DNA from: Soonwooa sp.
Lineage (GTDB): Bacteria > Bacteroidota > Bacteroidia > Flavobacteriales > Weeksellaceae
NCBI RefSeq assembly: GCF_030151385.1
Contig: NZ_JASLDS010000072.1
Span: 62,001 to 126,000 of the forward strand
Reading direction: 5' to 3'
Length of the DNA: 64,000 bases
Shown: one piece after another, positions 9,451 through 18,407 of the stretch
Layout of the letters: each line of letters opens with the position of its first letter
How positions within the stretch are numbered: position 1 is the first letter of the stretch
Program-made: the position numbers and the translations under genes
Notes under the pieces: model-generated
Databases searched by the model: none
What the model saw: only the letters and a program-made list of their open reading frames with translations
What the model was told of the DNA's origin: nothing

Positions 9451-9484
9451 TATATTTGCAAAGTATTTGACTAATTAAGTATTT
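9451..9484 (+). promoter_or_regulatory. Promoter box and direct repeat between smr and marR genes
   Basis: TATATTTG at 9451-9458 matches the Bacteroidota -7 consensus TAnnTTTG. Just downstream AAGTATTT occurs twice (9461-9468, 9477-9484) flanking TGACTAATT. MarR proteins often bind such sites in their own divergent promoter regions. The operator role is inferred. Confidence 0.4.
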
Positions 9485-9494
9485 TATCAATAGA

Positions 9495-9914
9495 ATGGAA
9501 GATCTAAAATTAGCTTTAAGCATTGTAAAAGCACAGTATATCTTATCTAAGAAGTTTGATAAATTGCACATCCATGGACTTGGACTTAGCGATTTTATGC
9601 TATTGTATATCCTCAGCAGTACGCCAAATAAGCAATGTCGCCGGATTGACCTAGCCGAACAATTGGGCATAACGGCATCTGGAATTACTAGATTGTTAGC
9701 GCCAATGGAGAAAATTGGTCTTGTCGCTAGACAAGCGAATGAAAGGGATGCGCGTGTTAGTTTTGTTGTCATCACAGAAGTAGGAGAGCGCGTCTATCAA
9801 GAGGCTAAAATCACTGCAGAAGAGATTGCTAACGAATTGTTTTTGTCTGTTAAAAAGAAAAACAAAACAGGATTATTGGATGCTTTGATGGATCTAAATA
9901 TTAAAATTATTTAA
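9495..9914 (+). CDS. MarR-family transcriptional regulator
   Basis: 139 residues with a winged helix-turn-helix. The recognition-helix region is CRRIDLAEQLGITASGITRL (about 50-70) and the wing includes ANERDARVSFVVITEVG, the DxR motif typical of MarR. It probably binds as a dimer to the divergent region shared with the SMR exporter and may respond to a small ligand. A degenerate GIY-YIG gene follows 11 bases later. Confidence 0.9.
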   Translation: MEDLKLALSIVKAQYILSKKFDKLHIHGLGLSDFMLLYILSSTPNKQCRRIDLAEQLGITASGITRLLAPMEKIGLVARQANERDARVSFVVITEVGERVYQEAKITAEEIANELFLSVKKKNKTGLLDALMDLNIKII

Positions 9915-9925
9915 AACAAAACACA

Positions 9926-10273
9926 ATGGATAAAGAACTTAAAAAAAAATACCGCGAGGCTTTTGAAAACAAAAAGTTGAGTATGGGTATTCTGGGAATT
10001 AAGAATATTACGACAGGGAAAATCTTTGTAAAAGCTAGCTTAAATGCTGATGCTTGGATTAACAAATCTAAGTTTGTTCTTAAAATGGGACAATTCGAAA
10101 ATGCAGATTTGCAAACAGATTGGAAGAATTCGGGCGAAGATAATTTTGCATTTATAATGTTAGACAAATTAGAAGAAAACGATTCTCCTTTTCATGATTA
10201 CAAAAAAGAATTGACAAAATTGGAAGCCGAAGTTCTTGCCAATTTGACAGAGCAAAAAATTGAAATGTATTAA
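9926..10273 (+). CDS. GIY-YIG nuclease family protein, probably inactive
   Basis: 115 residues. It resembles short GIY-YIG domain proteins: GILGIKNITTGKIFV stands where GIY...YIG is expected, followed by the ADLQTDWKNSGEDNFAF stretch typical of the family. The usual catalytic Tyr and Arg are not evident, so a non-nuclease role is likely. It is 11 bases behind the MarR gene and is followed by a strong terminator, so the two form one operon. Confidence 0.7.
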   Translation: MDKELKKKYREAFENKKLSMGILGIKNITTGKIFVKASLNADAWINKSKFVLKMGQFENADLQTDWKNSGEDNFAFIMLDKLEENDSPFHDYKKELTKLEAEVLANLTEQKIEMY

Positions 10274-10285
10274 ACTTCACAGCAC

Positions 10286-10330
10286 AAAAAAAAAAGACAA
10301 GTTTCATAATTTGATGCTTGTCTTTTTTAT
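10286..10330 (+). terminator. Rho-independent terminator
   Basis: Perfect 12-base arms AAAAAAGACAAG (10290-10301) and CTTGTCTTTTTT (10317-10328) with a 15-base loop and a T tract. It sits between convergent genes and can serve both strands. Confidence 0.85.
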
Positions 10331-10344
10331 TTAGTGTTTGATTC

Positions 10345-10719
10345 TTAGGCTGGTTCCCAAAGTTCTATTTTATTACCATCACAATCCATAATGTGGGCAA
10401 ATTTACCATAATCGTAAACAGAAACCTCTCCCAAAACCTCCACGCCTTCTTTTTTAAGTTCAGCGACTAAAACTTCTAAATCTTCAACAGTATAGTTAAT
10501 CATAAATGGCTGTTCAGAAGGTGCAAAATATTGCGTATCAGCTTTGAAGGGACTCCATTGTACAGAAGATTTTTTAGCATCTTCGGCGCTTGGATCATAT
10601 TCGAAACTGCATCCCCATTGGTTGACAGGCAAGCCCAAATGCTTCTTGTACCATTCTTTTAATCGATCAGGATCTTGTGACTTAAAAAATACACCGCCGA
10701 TACCAGTAACTCTTTTCAT
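10345..10719 (-). CDS. VOC-family (glyoxalase/bleomycin-resistance-like) protein
   Basis: 124 residues, one VOC unit of two beta-alpha-beta-beta-beta modules. It starts KRVTGIGGVFFKSQDPDRLKEWYKK (a typical first module) and ends with DCDGNKIELWEPA, where the Glu is a usual metal ligand. It may act in dioxygenase, isomerase or resistance chemistry; the substrate is not visible. Confidence 0.85.
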   Translation of the reverse strand: MKRVTGIGGVFFKSQDPDRLKEWYKKHLGLPVNQWGCSFEYDPSAEDAKKSSVQWSPFKADTQYFAPSEQPFMINYTVEDLEVLVAELKKEGVEVLGEVSVYDYGKFAHIMDCDGNKIELWEPA

Positions 10720-10837
10720 AGTTTTAATATTTGATTTTGATTGCTTGTGAGAATTAAAAGTAAGAATTTCTGGCTAGAAAAATCAAAATATAACTTATTT
10801 AAAATCAAAAAAAATTAAGATATATTCTATCTAAAAA

Positions 10838-10868
10838 TTGGTGCTTGCAACTGCTTTTTTTATATTTG
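10838..10868 (+). promoter_or_regulatory. Bacteroidota-type promoter of the Dyp peroxidase gene
   Basis: TTG at 10838-10840 and TATATTTG at 10861-10868 are separated by 20 bases, a good match to the -33 TTG / -7 TAnnTTTG consensus. The coding start is at 10885. Confidence 0.6.
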
Positions 10869-10884
10869 AGTAAAATCAAAAAAC

Positions 10885-11811
10885 ATGAGCGCACAATATC
10901 AAAACGTCTTAGATTATCCCAATAACAATACAATCTTTATGGTTTGGAAGTTCAATGGAAGTAAGAAAGAAAACATAGAGGTTTTTCAGCGTGTTTGTGC
11001 ATTGATGGTCAATCTTAATAATAGTGCAATGACGCGTTTTGCTACTATGAAAGCGAGTGTTGTAATGGGCATTGGGAAAAAAGCTTGGGATTTACTTAAA
11101 CTTACAAAACCCTTACCGAAAGAATTAGTGGAATTTGAGGAAATTGCGGGCGCCAAACATACGGCTGTAGCAACAGAAGCTGACCTGCATTTTCATATCA
11201 GAGGTGAGATTTTTAGTTATTGTATTGATGTTGCTACCACTTTGTCGGATTTTCTGAATCCAGTTGCAACGTGTATTGAGGAAGTCCACGGATTCCGATA
11301 TTGGGATGGTCGTAGTATCTTGGGATTTGTAGATGGTACCGAAAATCCTCACGGCGATGCGCGTGCTCATTTTGGTTTGATAGGTAGTGAAGATCCTAAA
11401 TACAAAAATTGTAGTTATCTTTTTGTTCAAAAATATATCCATAATATGGAAGCTTGGCGCGCTTTACCAGTCGCGGAGCAGGAAAAAGTCATCGGTAGAT
11501 CCAAAGATCAAGACATCGAAATGACAGATGAAGTAAAACCCAAAAACTCGCATTCTGCCTTGGCTAATGTTGGAGATGACAAAAAAGTTGTCCGTGATAA
11601 TATGCCTTTTGGTAATACTGCAAATAACGAAATGGGTACTTATTTTATCGCCTACGCCGGCAAGTTTAGTACTGTTAAAGAAATGCTGACAAGGATGTTT
11701 GTGGGTAAACCTAAAGGAAATTATGATAGAATATTAGACTTTAGCACGGCCAAAACAGGCAGCTTATTTTTTGTGCCAACGATCGATATGCTAAATGATT
11801 TTGCAGGTTAG
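10885..11811 (+). CDS. Dyp-type (dye-decolorizing) heme peroxidase
   Basis: 308 residues. The GxxDG signature is present as GFVDGTENP (about 148-156), whose Asp assists peroxide cleavage, and the C-terminal half has the TYFIAYAG and NYDRILDFSTAKTGSLFFVP segments of the YfeX-like subgroup. There is no Tat or Sec signal, so it is cytoplasmic. It uses H2O2 to oxidise organic substrates; the physiological one is unknown. It has its own promoter and stands alone. Confidence 0.92.
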   Translation: MSAQYQNVLDYPNNNTIFMVWKFNGSKKENIEVFQRVCALMVNLNNSAMTRFATMKASVVMGIGKKAWDLLKLTKPLPKELVEFEEIAGAKHTAVATEADLHFHIRGEIFSYCIDVATTLSDFLNPVATCIEEVHGFRYWDGRSILGFVDGTENPHGDARAHFGLIGSEDPKYKNCSYLFVQKYIHNMEAWRALPVAEQEKVIGRSKDQDIEMTDEVKPKNSHSALANVGDDKKVVRDNMPFGNTANNEMGTYFIAYAGKFSTVKEMLTRMFVGKPKGNYDRILDFSTAKTGSLFFVPTIDMLNDFAG

Positions 11812-11881
11812 GGGAGTTGTGTACTTTTTCTAAATATTTGTTTTATAAGTTTTAAAAATGATGGATTTCTAAACTTAATTT

Positions 11882-12244
11882 TTAATCGGCAAACCATTCT
11901 ATCACATTGATGAAAAGTGTTAAAAAACCCATTAAATTAAAAGCGACACAAATAATGATTGGTTTCCAGTCTGTTCTTTTTTTGTAGATAATTAAATAAA
12001 ATAAGATTAAAGGAATCCAAATAATTAAGGACATTAACCAAACTCCTCCAAAGGCTAAAATAATAGGGTAGTATATTTGGTAGAAATCGAGTTGTTTGGG
12101 ATCTGGATTATCATAAGTTGGAAAAAATCCTAATTTAAAAGTCGCATGGAAATAAAATAGGAATAAAAAAAATATAAATGCTATTGGTGGAAAAGCAAAA
12201 ACATAGAATAAGATTTTCCATTTTTCCATTTTGTTAGTTTTCAT
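11882..12244 (-). CDS. Small membrane protein, unknown
   Basis: 120 residues with three predicted transmembrane helices (about 10-30, 58-85, 95-115). No known domain. It is the last of three same-strand genes of unknown function (11882-13388) separated by 12-22 bases, so they are probably one operon. Confidence 0.65.
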   Translation of the reverse strand: MKTNKMEKWKILFYVFAFPPIAFIFFLFLFYFHATFKLGFFPTYDNPDPKQLDFYQIYYPIILAFGGVWLMSLIIWIPLILFYLIIYKKRTDWKPIIICVAFNLMGFLTLFINVIEWFAD

Positions 12245-12266
12245 AATTACAAAAATTTAAATGGCA

Positions 12267-12740
12267 TTAATCTTCATCAAACCAAGTTTCTACATAGATT
12301 TTATTCTTTGGTTTAGAGCCATCGTAATAATTAACATCAGTAACTTCTCCAATAATTCTAAATAGAATTTTAGTCTCATTAATGTCTATTATTTCTATTT
12401 CATTATTATCAGTTGGTTGGTGTTCACAATAATAAAAATTAGTTAATGAATCCTCTAATTCTTCATCATATCCGTTTTTTATTGTAGCTCTAAATCCAAC
12501 TTTTAGTTCACTTTTTTTTAAATCTTTTATCCGAAAAGTTAATTCCCAATGAGGCTGGCCTCCCAAATCTTTTGTGTCATCACTTAATTGAATACCGAAA
12601 TCAGATTCAATCTCCAACCAAAGCTCATTTAGTCCATCTTTGTTTTCGTACAAATGCCAAGTTGCAGTTTCAATTGGATAAATTTCTTCGCCGCAGAACC
12701 TTGTTAAAATTAAGTTTTTTTGTTCGTTTTCTTTAGACAT
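12267..12740 (-). CDS. Unknown cytoplasmic acidic protein
   Basis: 157 residues, acidic, with no signal peptide and no transmembrane helix. The C-terminal part alternates hydrophobic and acidic residues, which suggests a beta-sandwich. The composition resembles small immunity-type proteins, but nothing specific is seen. It lies between two membrane-protein genes of the same operon (gaps 12 and 22 bases). Confidence 0.65.
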   Translation of the reverse strand: MSKENEQKNLILTRFCGEEIYPIETATWHLYENKDGLNELWLEIESDFGIQLSDDTKDLGGQPHWELTFRIKDLKKSELKVGFRATIKNGYDEELEDSLTNFYYCEHQPTDNNEIEIIDINETKILFRIIGEVTDVNYYDGSKPKNKIYVETWFDED

Positions 12741-12752
12741 AAATGTGTTTTA

Positions 12753-13388
12753 TTAGGCTACATTACTTAACGAAATATAATTAAGAATTAACAGCATTAA
12801 AGCAATTAACAATATTCCCGATAGAAATTTAGTTTTACTTGTTGCAATTCTATTACCAATAAAAGCAACCAAAAAGCAAATGCACACTTGGATAATAAAA
12901 TAAACATCAAAAAACTTCATAAAATTAAAATCGTCAAGGATAATTTTTAAAAATAAATATGAGCCATAAATAATAAAAAAGAATCCATAATATCTTTTTA
13001 TTTCATCTTTGTTTTTCATGGAGAACTTGTTACAAAAAAAAGTCAGAAGTATCCCCAAAAGAAAGCATAAATTAATTACTGGAAAAGCAAAAGGAGCTGA
13101 TGAATAGCCATATTTTAAAACTCGCATCAAATATTCAGCATAACTGCTAAGTGGCACAACCAATAAAAAACAGGTTACATAAAATAATACAAATTTTTCT
13201 CCATTCAGTTTGTTTGGCAACAATGATAAAAAGGCTAATAGAGCTAACAAAAGATAAAAAATGGACTCAAATAATTCGGCTATAATATCATACGAAAAGA
13301 ATAATGAATCCAAATGGAATAGGACAAACATTAAAGTAACGACAGTTAAAATCCAGTTAAAGTTTTTATTGGAATAGGTAAGTTTCAT
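12753..13388 (-). CDS. Multi-pass membrane protein, unknown
   Basis: 211 residues with about six transmembrane helices and very few charged residues outside the loops. I do not recognise the family. It is the first gene of the three-gene unknown operon; its start is 127 bases from a divergent Crp/Fnr-type regulator. Confidence 0.65.
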   Translation of the reverse strand: MKLTYSNKNFNWILTVVTLMFVLFHLDSLFFSYDIIAELFESIFYLLLALLAFLSLLPNKLNGEKFVLFYVTCFLLVVPLSSYAEYLMRVLKYGYSSAPFAFPVINLCFLLGILLTFFCNKFSMKNKDEIKRYYGFFFIIYGSYLFLKIILDDFNFMKFFDVYFIIQVCICFLVAFIGNRIATSKTKFLSGILLIALMLLILNYISLSNVA

Positions 13389-13515
13389 CTAAAGTGATTT
13401 GTATTAAAATCCTAATATATATTTTTTAACGATTGTAGACAATAACTGTCGATATTATATGTTTTTTGAGTAATTTCAAATCGAATTAAAATAGGGAAGT
13501 GCTGACATTAATTAT

Positions 13516-14082
13516 ATGGAAAAAATAAAAGCTTTTTTTGAAACGATTGTCGATATCACTAATGACGAATTAGACTTGTTTTGCTCCAAATTAACTGAAG
13601 CAAAATTTCCCAAAAAGTCTCTAATCTTAGAAAAAGGGAAAGTCGAAAAGTATTTATCTTTTATTGAAAAAGGCATTGTTAGATTCAATATTCCAAAGTT
13701 AGATTATGATTTTACTTTTGGATTTGCATTTGAGAATTCCTTTGTTAGCGCTTACGATTCATTTATCACACAAACGCCATCTACGTACAATATTCAAGCG
13801 ATATCCGATTGTACATTGTGGCAAATTTCTTACAAAGACCTAAGCGAAATCTACGAACATACACGTATTGGCGAAAGGATTGGTCGAAAGATAGCCGAAG
13901 CAATTTATCTAAAAAAGGTAAAACGGGAGATTTCTTTGTTAGAAGATACTGCTAAGAAACGTTATTTAGATTTGTTAAAGGAGCAGCCAGAGCTTGTTCA
14001 AAAGATTCCACTAAAATATTTGGCATCATATATTGGTATTCGGCCACAATCTTTGAGTCGCATCCGAAAAGAGATTTGTTAA
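13516..14082 (+). CDS. Crp/Fnr-family transcriptional regulator
   Basis: 188 residues: a cyclic-nucleotide-binding-like beta roll (about 25-115), a dimer helix, and a C-terminal helix-turn-helix (KYLASYIGIRPQSLSRIRKE). It lacks the Cys cluster of FNR and the full cAMP-binding motif, so the effector is unknown. The gene 52 bases downstream encodes a DoxX-type membrane protein, a common partner of such regulators in Flavobacteriia and a possible target. Confidence 0.88.
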   Translation: MEKIKAFFETIVDITNDELDLFCSKLTEAKFPKKSLILEKGKVEKYLSFIEKGIVRFNIPKLDYDFTFGFAFENSFVSAYDSFITQTPSTYNIQAISDCTLWQISYKDLSEIYEHTRIGERIGRKIAEAIYLKKVKREISLLEDTAKKRYLDLLKEQPELVQKIPLKYLASYIGIRPQSLSRIRKEIC

Positions 14083-14133
14083 CAATTGTTCATTGATTTC
14101 ACTTTTCAGACTTAATAAATTTGTCAAAAAAAG

Positions 14134-14583
14134 ATGAAACCATTATTTGTTTTACTAATTGTTTTTAGCATCGCTTTAATTGCTAGCAAAATAATAAGTT
14201 CTAATTTTAAATTCGAATTTTCTGGAAAGTTGGCATTGTCTGTAATGCTAGTATTTACAGCACTCGGTCATTTTTTGTACACCAAAGGCATGACGATGAT
14301 GTTGCCAGGTTTTATACCTTACAAAACCGAAATTATTTATATCACAGGAATCTTAGAAGTTGCAGCAGCAATCGGAATTTGGTTTCCAGATATTAGTGCG
14401 CTAACTGGAATCTTGTTGATTGTATTTTTTATTTTGATTTTGCCCAGCAATATTAACGCAGCTGTTAATCATTTGAATTATGAAACCGGAACTTTCGATG
14501 GTAAAGGTTTATCATATTTGTGGTTTAGAATTCCGTTTCAAATATTGCTAATTAGTTGGACATATTATTTTGTAATTCGATAA
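14134..14583 (+). CDS. DoxX-family membrane protein
   Basis: 149 residues with four transmembrane helices and the DoxX-like order (ALSVMLVFTALGHF, then GILEVAAAIGIWFPD). DoxX-like proteins are linked to redox stress and quinone-associated membrane complexes; the exact role is unknown. It follows the Crp/Fnr gene on the same strand. Confidence 0.8.
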   Translation: MKPLFVLLIVFSIALIASKIISSNFKFEFSGKLALSVMLVFTALGHFLYTKGMTMMLPGFIPYKTEIIYITGILEVAAAIGIWFPDISALTGILLIVFFILILPSNINAAVNHLNYETGTFDGKGLSYLWFRIPFQILLISWTYYFVIR

Positions 14584-14753
14584 ATTTCTCAAAAAAGCTA
14601 ATCGCTGAGAATCGAATGAAATTAAAAACTTTATTAGTTGTTCAAAATAATTAAATTTGAGAATGCAATAAAAAGTACGAATTTTTTGGAAATTTTAAAA
14701 TTGAGATTTAAAACAAAATTCGTAGCTGATAATAATAATCTTAAGTTTTATTT

Positions 14754-15029
14754 ATGAAAAGTATTTTTTTTATAATAATTGTATTGATTTCTTTTAGAAG
14801 CAATGCGCAGACCTTAAGCAAAAAGATTGATTCTTTGGATTGTCAAAAATCTGTAATGACAAGTTTAAGTAATTCCAAAAACATATCTTTTGAAAATTAT
14901 AAGCCTATAAAGAAGAATAGTTTTAATTTCAATTTGGGTAAAGAAAAGGAAGTTATCTACCGAGATAATTTTACCAATCGACTTTATTTTCAAAATGCTT
15001 TTGATAGAACTCGTGTAAATCAAAAGTAA
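14754..15029 (+). CDS. Short secreted protein, unknown
   Basis: 91 residues with a Sec signal (MKSIFFIIIVLISFRSNAQ). The rest is Asn/Lys/Phe-rich without a recognisable domain. It is isolated, with about 170 featureless bases upstream. Confidence 0.55.
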   Translation: MKSIFFIIIVLISFRSNAQTLSKKIDSLDCQKSVMTSLSNSKNISFENYKPIKKNSFNFNLGKEKEVIYRDNFTNRLYFQNAFDRTRVNQK

Positions 15030-15187
15030 GACATATTAAAAGAGCTTGATAAGCCCTACTTTTACATTTGTAAAAAAATAGCCTATAATTTATATTATGT
15101 TAAATTGTGTGTGTTTCAGAACATCGAATAATTCAACAAAATCTGCATCCTAGAATATCTATTAGCATATATTTTCTATATCAGCTT

Positions 15188-15604
15188 TTATCTTGTTGAA
15201 TAACATTTTGGATGTTGTTCGGCAAATTCACGTTTATCGCCCGAACTTTTATTTTGGAATTGATACAAAAAGTCCATTGCTTTGATTGGATCGGTTTCAG
15301 ATTTTTTCTCAGAGTCACTTTTCCAACTGTAATATTTCTCAATTGCTTTTTCTGAACTAAAATTAGAATCCATTGAAAAATCAAAATCATAAGTTTTTGC
15401 TAAGCAAGTCATAAATTCAAATTGTTGATTTCTAACATCTTTGGCCGTATTTTTATAAGTCGTTTGCGATGCTATAGAATTATTGAAAAATTGACGCATA
15501 ACATTTTTCGGAAGTTCACTAAGTTTGGCTGCACCACCATTGTTTTGGCCATACACTATCCCATTTAAGCCAACTATTAAAAGGGGAATCAATCTATTCA
15601 TCAT
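15188..15604 (-). CDS. Small secreted protein, unknown
   Basis: About 139 residues from the ATG at 15604, with a signal peptide ending near IVYGQ. The mature part is helical and contains two Cys (FMTCLAK and HPKCYS). The frame continues to a TTG at 15640, but the ATG ATG pair at 15604/15601 gives a cleaner signal. No family recognised. Confidence 0.6.
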   Translation of the reverse strand: MMNRLIPLLIVGLNGIVYGQNNGGAAKLSELPKNVMRQFFNNSIASQTTYKNTAKDVRNQQFEFMTCLAKTYDFDFSMDSNFSSEKAIEKYYSWKSDSEKKSETDPIKAMDFLYQFQNKSSGDKREFAEQHPKCYSTR

Positions 15605-15750
15605 GCTGATTTTTGTTAAATGAAATAAATATTGTTCCAAAGATTCAATTCTTTATGAATATTGACTTAAAAATGACAAATTATTTTTTGGATTGCCAAG
15701 AAAAGCCTATTTTCGGGAAACATTTTTTTAATTAACCAAAACTACAAAAT

Positions 15751-16929
15751 ATGTCATATTATCCACTTTCAAGCATTCCTGATTATTACATGATGGACGA
15801 GCTTTTAAGCGACGAACACAAACTTATTAGACAATCTGTTAGAGATTGGGTAGAAAGTTTTGTCATGCCTCAAATTGATAAAGCTGCCCAAGAACATCGT
15901 GATATCCCCAATCTAATGAAAGAATTGGGAAATATTGGCGCACTAGGACCTTATATTCCAGAAGAATACGGAGGCGCAGGATTGGATCAAATATCTTACG
16001 GAATTATTATGCAAGAGCTAGAGCGTGGCGATTCTGCGGTACGTTCTGCGGCATCTGTACAATCTTCTTTGGTAATGTTCCCTATCAACGAGTTCGGTTC
16101 TGAAGAACAAAAAAGAAAATATCTTCCAAAACTAGCCGCAGGTGATATGATTGGTAGCTTTGGATTGACTGAGCCTAACCATGGTTCGGATCCTGGTTCT
16201 ATGGAAACAACCATCAAAGATATGGGCGACCATTTCTTATTAAACGGTGCTAAAATGTGGATTACCAATGCACCACTTTGCGATATTGCTGTTGTTTGGG
16301 CTAAAAATGAAGCTGGCAAAGTTCGCGGTGTTATTGTAGAACGTGGTATGGAAGGTTTTACAACGCCAGAAACGACTGATAAATGGTCACTTCGCGCATC
16401 CAAAACTGGCGAGTTGGTATTTGATAATGTTAAAGTACCAAAAGAGAATCTTCTTCCAGGTGTTGAAGGTCTTAAAGGTCCTTTATCTTGTCTTAACTCT
16501 GCGCGTTACGGAATTTCTTGGGGCGTTATTGGTGCTGCAATTGATTGTTATTGTACGGCTGTTCAGTATGCAAAAGAAAGAAAACAATTCGGAAAACCAA
16601 TTGCTTCTTTTCAATTACAACAAAAGAAATTAGCAGAATATTTAACAGAAATTACAAAAGCACAATTACTTTGTCTACAACTTGGGAACTTGAAGAATGC
16701 ACATAAAGCATCTCCTGCTCAGATTTCTATGGCAAAACGTAACAACGTGAGAATGGCGATTGATATTGCTAGAGAATCTCGACAAATCCTTGGAGGAATG
16801 GGTATCATGGGAGAGTTCCCGATGATGCGTCATGCTGCCAATCTAGAATCTGTTATTACTTATGAAGGTACACACGATATTCATTTATTAATAACAGGAC
16901 TAGACATTACAGGAATTAATGCTTTCTAA
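15751..16929 (+). CDS. Glutaryl-CoA dehydrogenase-type acyl-CoA dehydrogenase
   Basis: 392 residues, full length. It has the ACAD N-terminal helical domain, the FAD-contacting GLTEPNHGSDPGSMET and WITNAP segments, the beta domain (KWSLRASKTGELVFDNV) and the C-terminal helical domain. The catalytic Glu is in YEGTHDIH (about residue 372), at the position used by glutaryl-CoA dehydrogenases, and RYGISWGVIGAA also fits that subgroup. It would oxidise and decarboxylate glutaryl-CoA to crotonyl-CoA in lysine/tryptophan breakdown. It stands alone and ends at a terminator. Confidence 0.9.
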   Translation: MSYYPLSSIPDYYMMDELLSDEHKLIRQSVRDWVESFVMPQIDKAAQEHRDIPNLMKELGNIGALGPYIPEEYGGAGLDQISYGIIMQELERGDSAVRSAASVQSSLVMFPINEFGSEEQKRKYLPKLAAGDMIGSFGLTEPNHGSDPGSMETTIKDMGDHFLLNGAKMWITNAPLCDIAVVWAKNEAGKVRGVIVERGMEGFTTPETTDKWSLRASKTGELVFDNVKVPKENLLPGVEGLKGPLSCLNSARYGISWGVIGAAIDCYCTAVQYAKERKQFGKPIASFQLQQKKLAEYLTEITKAQLLCLQLGNLKNAHKASPAQISMAKRNNVRMAIDIARESRQILGGMGIMGEFPMMRHAANLESVITYEGTHDIHLLITGLDITGINAF

Positions 16930-16965
16930 GATTTTATAGGGAACTACTCTATTAAAAATATTCAC

Positions 16966-17004
16966 AAAAACCCGTATTATCAATATCGATTATGCGGGTT
17001 TTTT
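16966..17004 (+). terminator. Rho-independent terminator
   Basis: AAAACCCGTAT (16967-16977) pairs with ATGCGGGTTTT (16992-17002), with one G-T wobble, and is followed by T residues. It ends the glutaryl-CoA dehydrogenase transcript. Confidence 0.8.
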
Positions 17005-17166
17005 AGTACTTGAAAACAGTGATTTTTTACTATTTTCTTATTAAACATTTCTATTAAAATATATTTTTTCAATACGCATTTCTATTTTGCATTCACTATA
17101 TCAATTAAATATCAGTTAAATGTATAAATATTTTGATGTAATACCGCAAAAAAATGAATTTTTAAT

Positions 17167-17208
17167 TTAGAATTAATTTCAATGCAATTAATTCTAACTC
17201 ATTGAAAT
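17167..17208 (+). promoter_or_regulatory. Two overlapping, mutually exclusive inverted repeats upstream of the T9SS gene
   Basis: Hairpin A: 12-base perfect arms TTAGAATTAATT (17167-17178) and AATTAATTCTAA (17186-17197). Hairpin B: 9-base perfect arms ATTTCAATG (17176-17184) and CATTGAAAT (17200-17208). The arms overlap, so only one can form. They lie 77 bases before the start of the T9SS cargo gene. The rest of the 17005-17284 gap shows nothing else. Confidence 0.45.
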
Positions 17209-17284
17209 ACAGCTTCTATGTTAGTGTTTGATAAAAAGATGAAAGGATTTCTTACCTTTATTAAAACTAAAAACAAACCTAATC

Positions 17285-18367
17285 ATGAAAAAATTCTACT
17301 CAATTTTATTGATGGCAATGGCTATGCCATTAATAGAAGCGCAGATTTCTTACACATCTGCCGATTATGCGGTTGCAAATGACCAAGTAAGCTATCTCTC
17401 TGGAAATACCAACACAACGACTAATTTTGTATCAACTGGTGCTAACTATCAATGGGACTTTTCTAGTATTCAACCACAAGGAAATGTCCAAGCGAGTTAT
17501 GGAGATCCTACAACAACGGGTTACAAAAATATTTGGTGTCAATTTTCAGGTTATTCTACCAACTGCGATAGCCAATTTGCAAGTAATTTTAATATGGCTA
17601 AAAAGTTAACCGATGCGCCTGTGCAAGCGGATGACCATACAACTTTAGAAAATGTCTACGCGCATTATCAAAAGTCAAATAGTGATTTATCTATTAAAAT
17701 GTTAGGAGTGAAAATTACCTCTTTTAATACAGATTTATCAATGACATTAGACTATCAGCAGCCCGATCTTATGTACAAATTCCCCATGAATTATAATGAT
17801 TCGTACACGGAAGCCTTTTCTTATCATGGTGATTTGTCTCCTGTCGGATTTAATTTCAAAGCTAGTAGTATTGGACAAAGAACAAACATTGTTGACGGTT
17901 ATGGCGATCTCAAAATTAGTGATCAATCTTTTTACAATGTCCTACGTGTAAAAACGGTTTCGGAGCAGGTCTTAACAACAGTTATTAATGGCGTCAGTCA
18001 AGACAGAACGATTATTACAACCAATTATCAATGGTTTAGCAAAGATTACAAATTCCCAGTTTTGGACGTCAGCACAATAACAACAAATGGAACTATAGTG
18101 CCTACCGAAATACGTTACCTAAAAAGTTCAGGTACCTTGTCAACGATATCAAATTCTAAGCAAACAAGCTTTATATATCCTAATCCGTCAAAAGGTGATT
18201 TTAAAACCACGATTCCTAAAAGTGATATAAAAAGCATCGAAGTTTATAATCAAAATGGACAACTTGTTTCGACTTCTCTTAATTTAACTGGCTTAAATAA
18301 AGGTAATTATACTGTTGTTGTTAAAACTGCAACCCAAAATCTAACTCAGAAAGTCATTAAAGAATAA
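17285..18367 (+). CDS. Secreted protein with T9SS type A sorting domain
   Basis: 360 residues: a Sec signal (about 1-19, ending IEAQ), a ~260-residue beta-rich region without a known domain, and a C-terminal T9SS sorting domain of about 70 residues (IYPNPSKGDF..., then IEVYNQNGQLV and LNKGNYTVVVKT, ending QKVIKE). Such proteins cross the outer membrane through the type IX system and are released or attached at the surface. It stands alone with a strong terminator. Confidence 0.85.
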   Translation: MKKFYSILLMAMAMPLIEAQISYTSADYAVANDQVSYLSGNTNTTTNFVSTGANYQWDFSSIQPQGNVQASYGDPTTTGYKNIWCQFSGYSTNCDSQFASNFNMAKKLTDAPVQADDHTTLENVYAHYQKSNSDLSIKMLGVKITSFNTDLSMTLDYQQPDLMYKFPMNYNDSYTEAFSYHGDLSPVGFNFKASSIGQRTNIVDGYGDLKISDQSFYNVLRVKTVSEQVLTTVINGVSQDRTIITTNYQWFSKDYKFPVLDVSTITTNGTIVPTEIRYLKSSGTLSTISNSKQTSFIYPNPSKGDFKTTIPKSDIKSIEVYNQNGQLVSTSLNLTGLNKGNYTVVVKTATQNLTQKVIKE

Positions 18368-18407
18368 AAAAAACTGCCTTTCCAGATTGACTGGAAAGGC
18401 AGTTTTT
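18368..18407 (+). terminator. Bidirectional rho-independent terminator
   Basis: Perfect 15-base arms AAACTGCCTTTCCAG (18371-18385) and CTGGAAAGGCAGTTT (18391-18405) with a 5-base loop, a T tract to the right and an A tract to the left. It lies exactly between the convergent T9SS cargo and nuclease genes. Confidence 0.95.
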
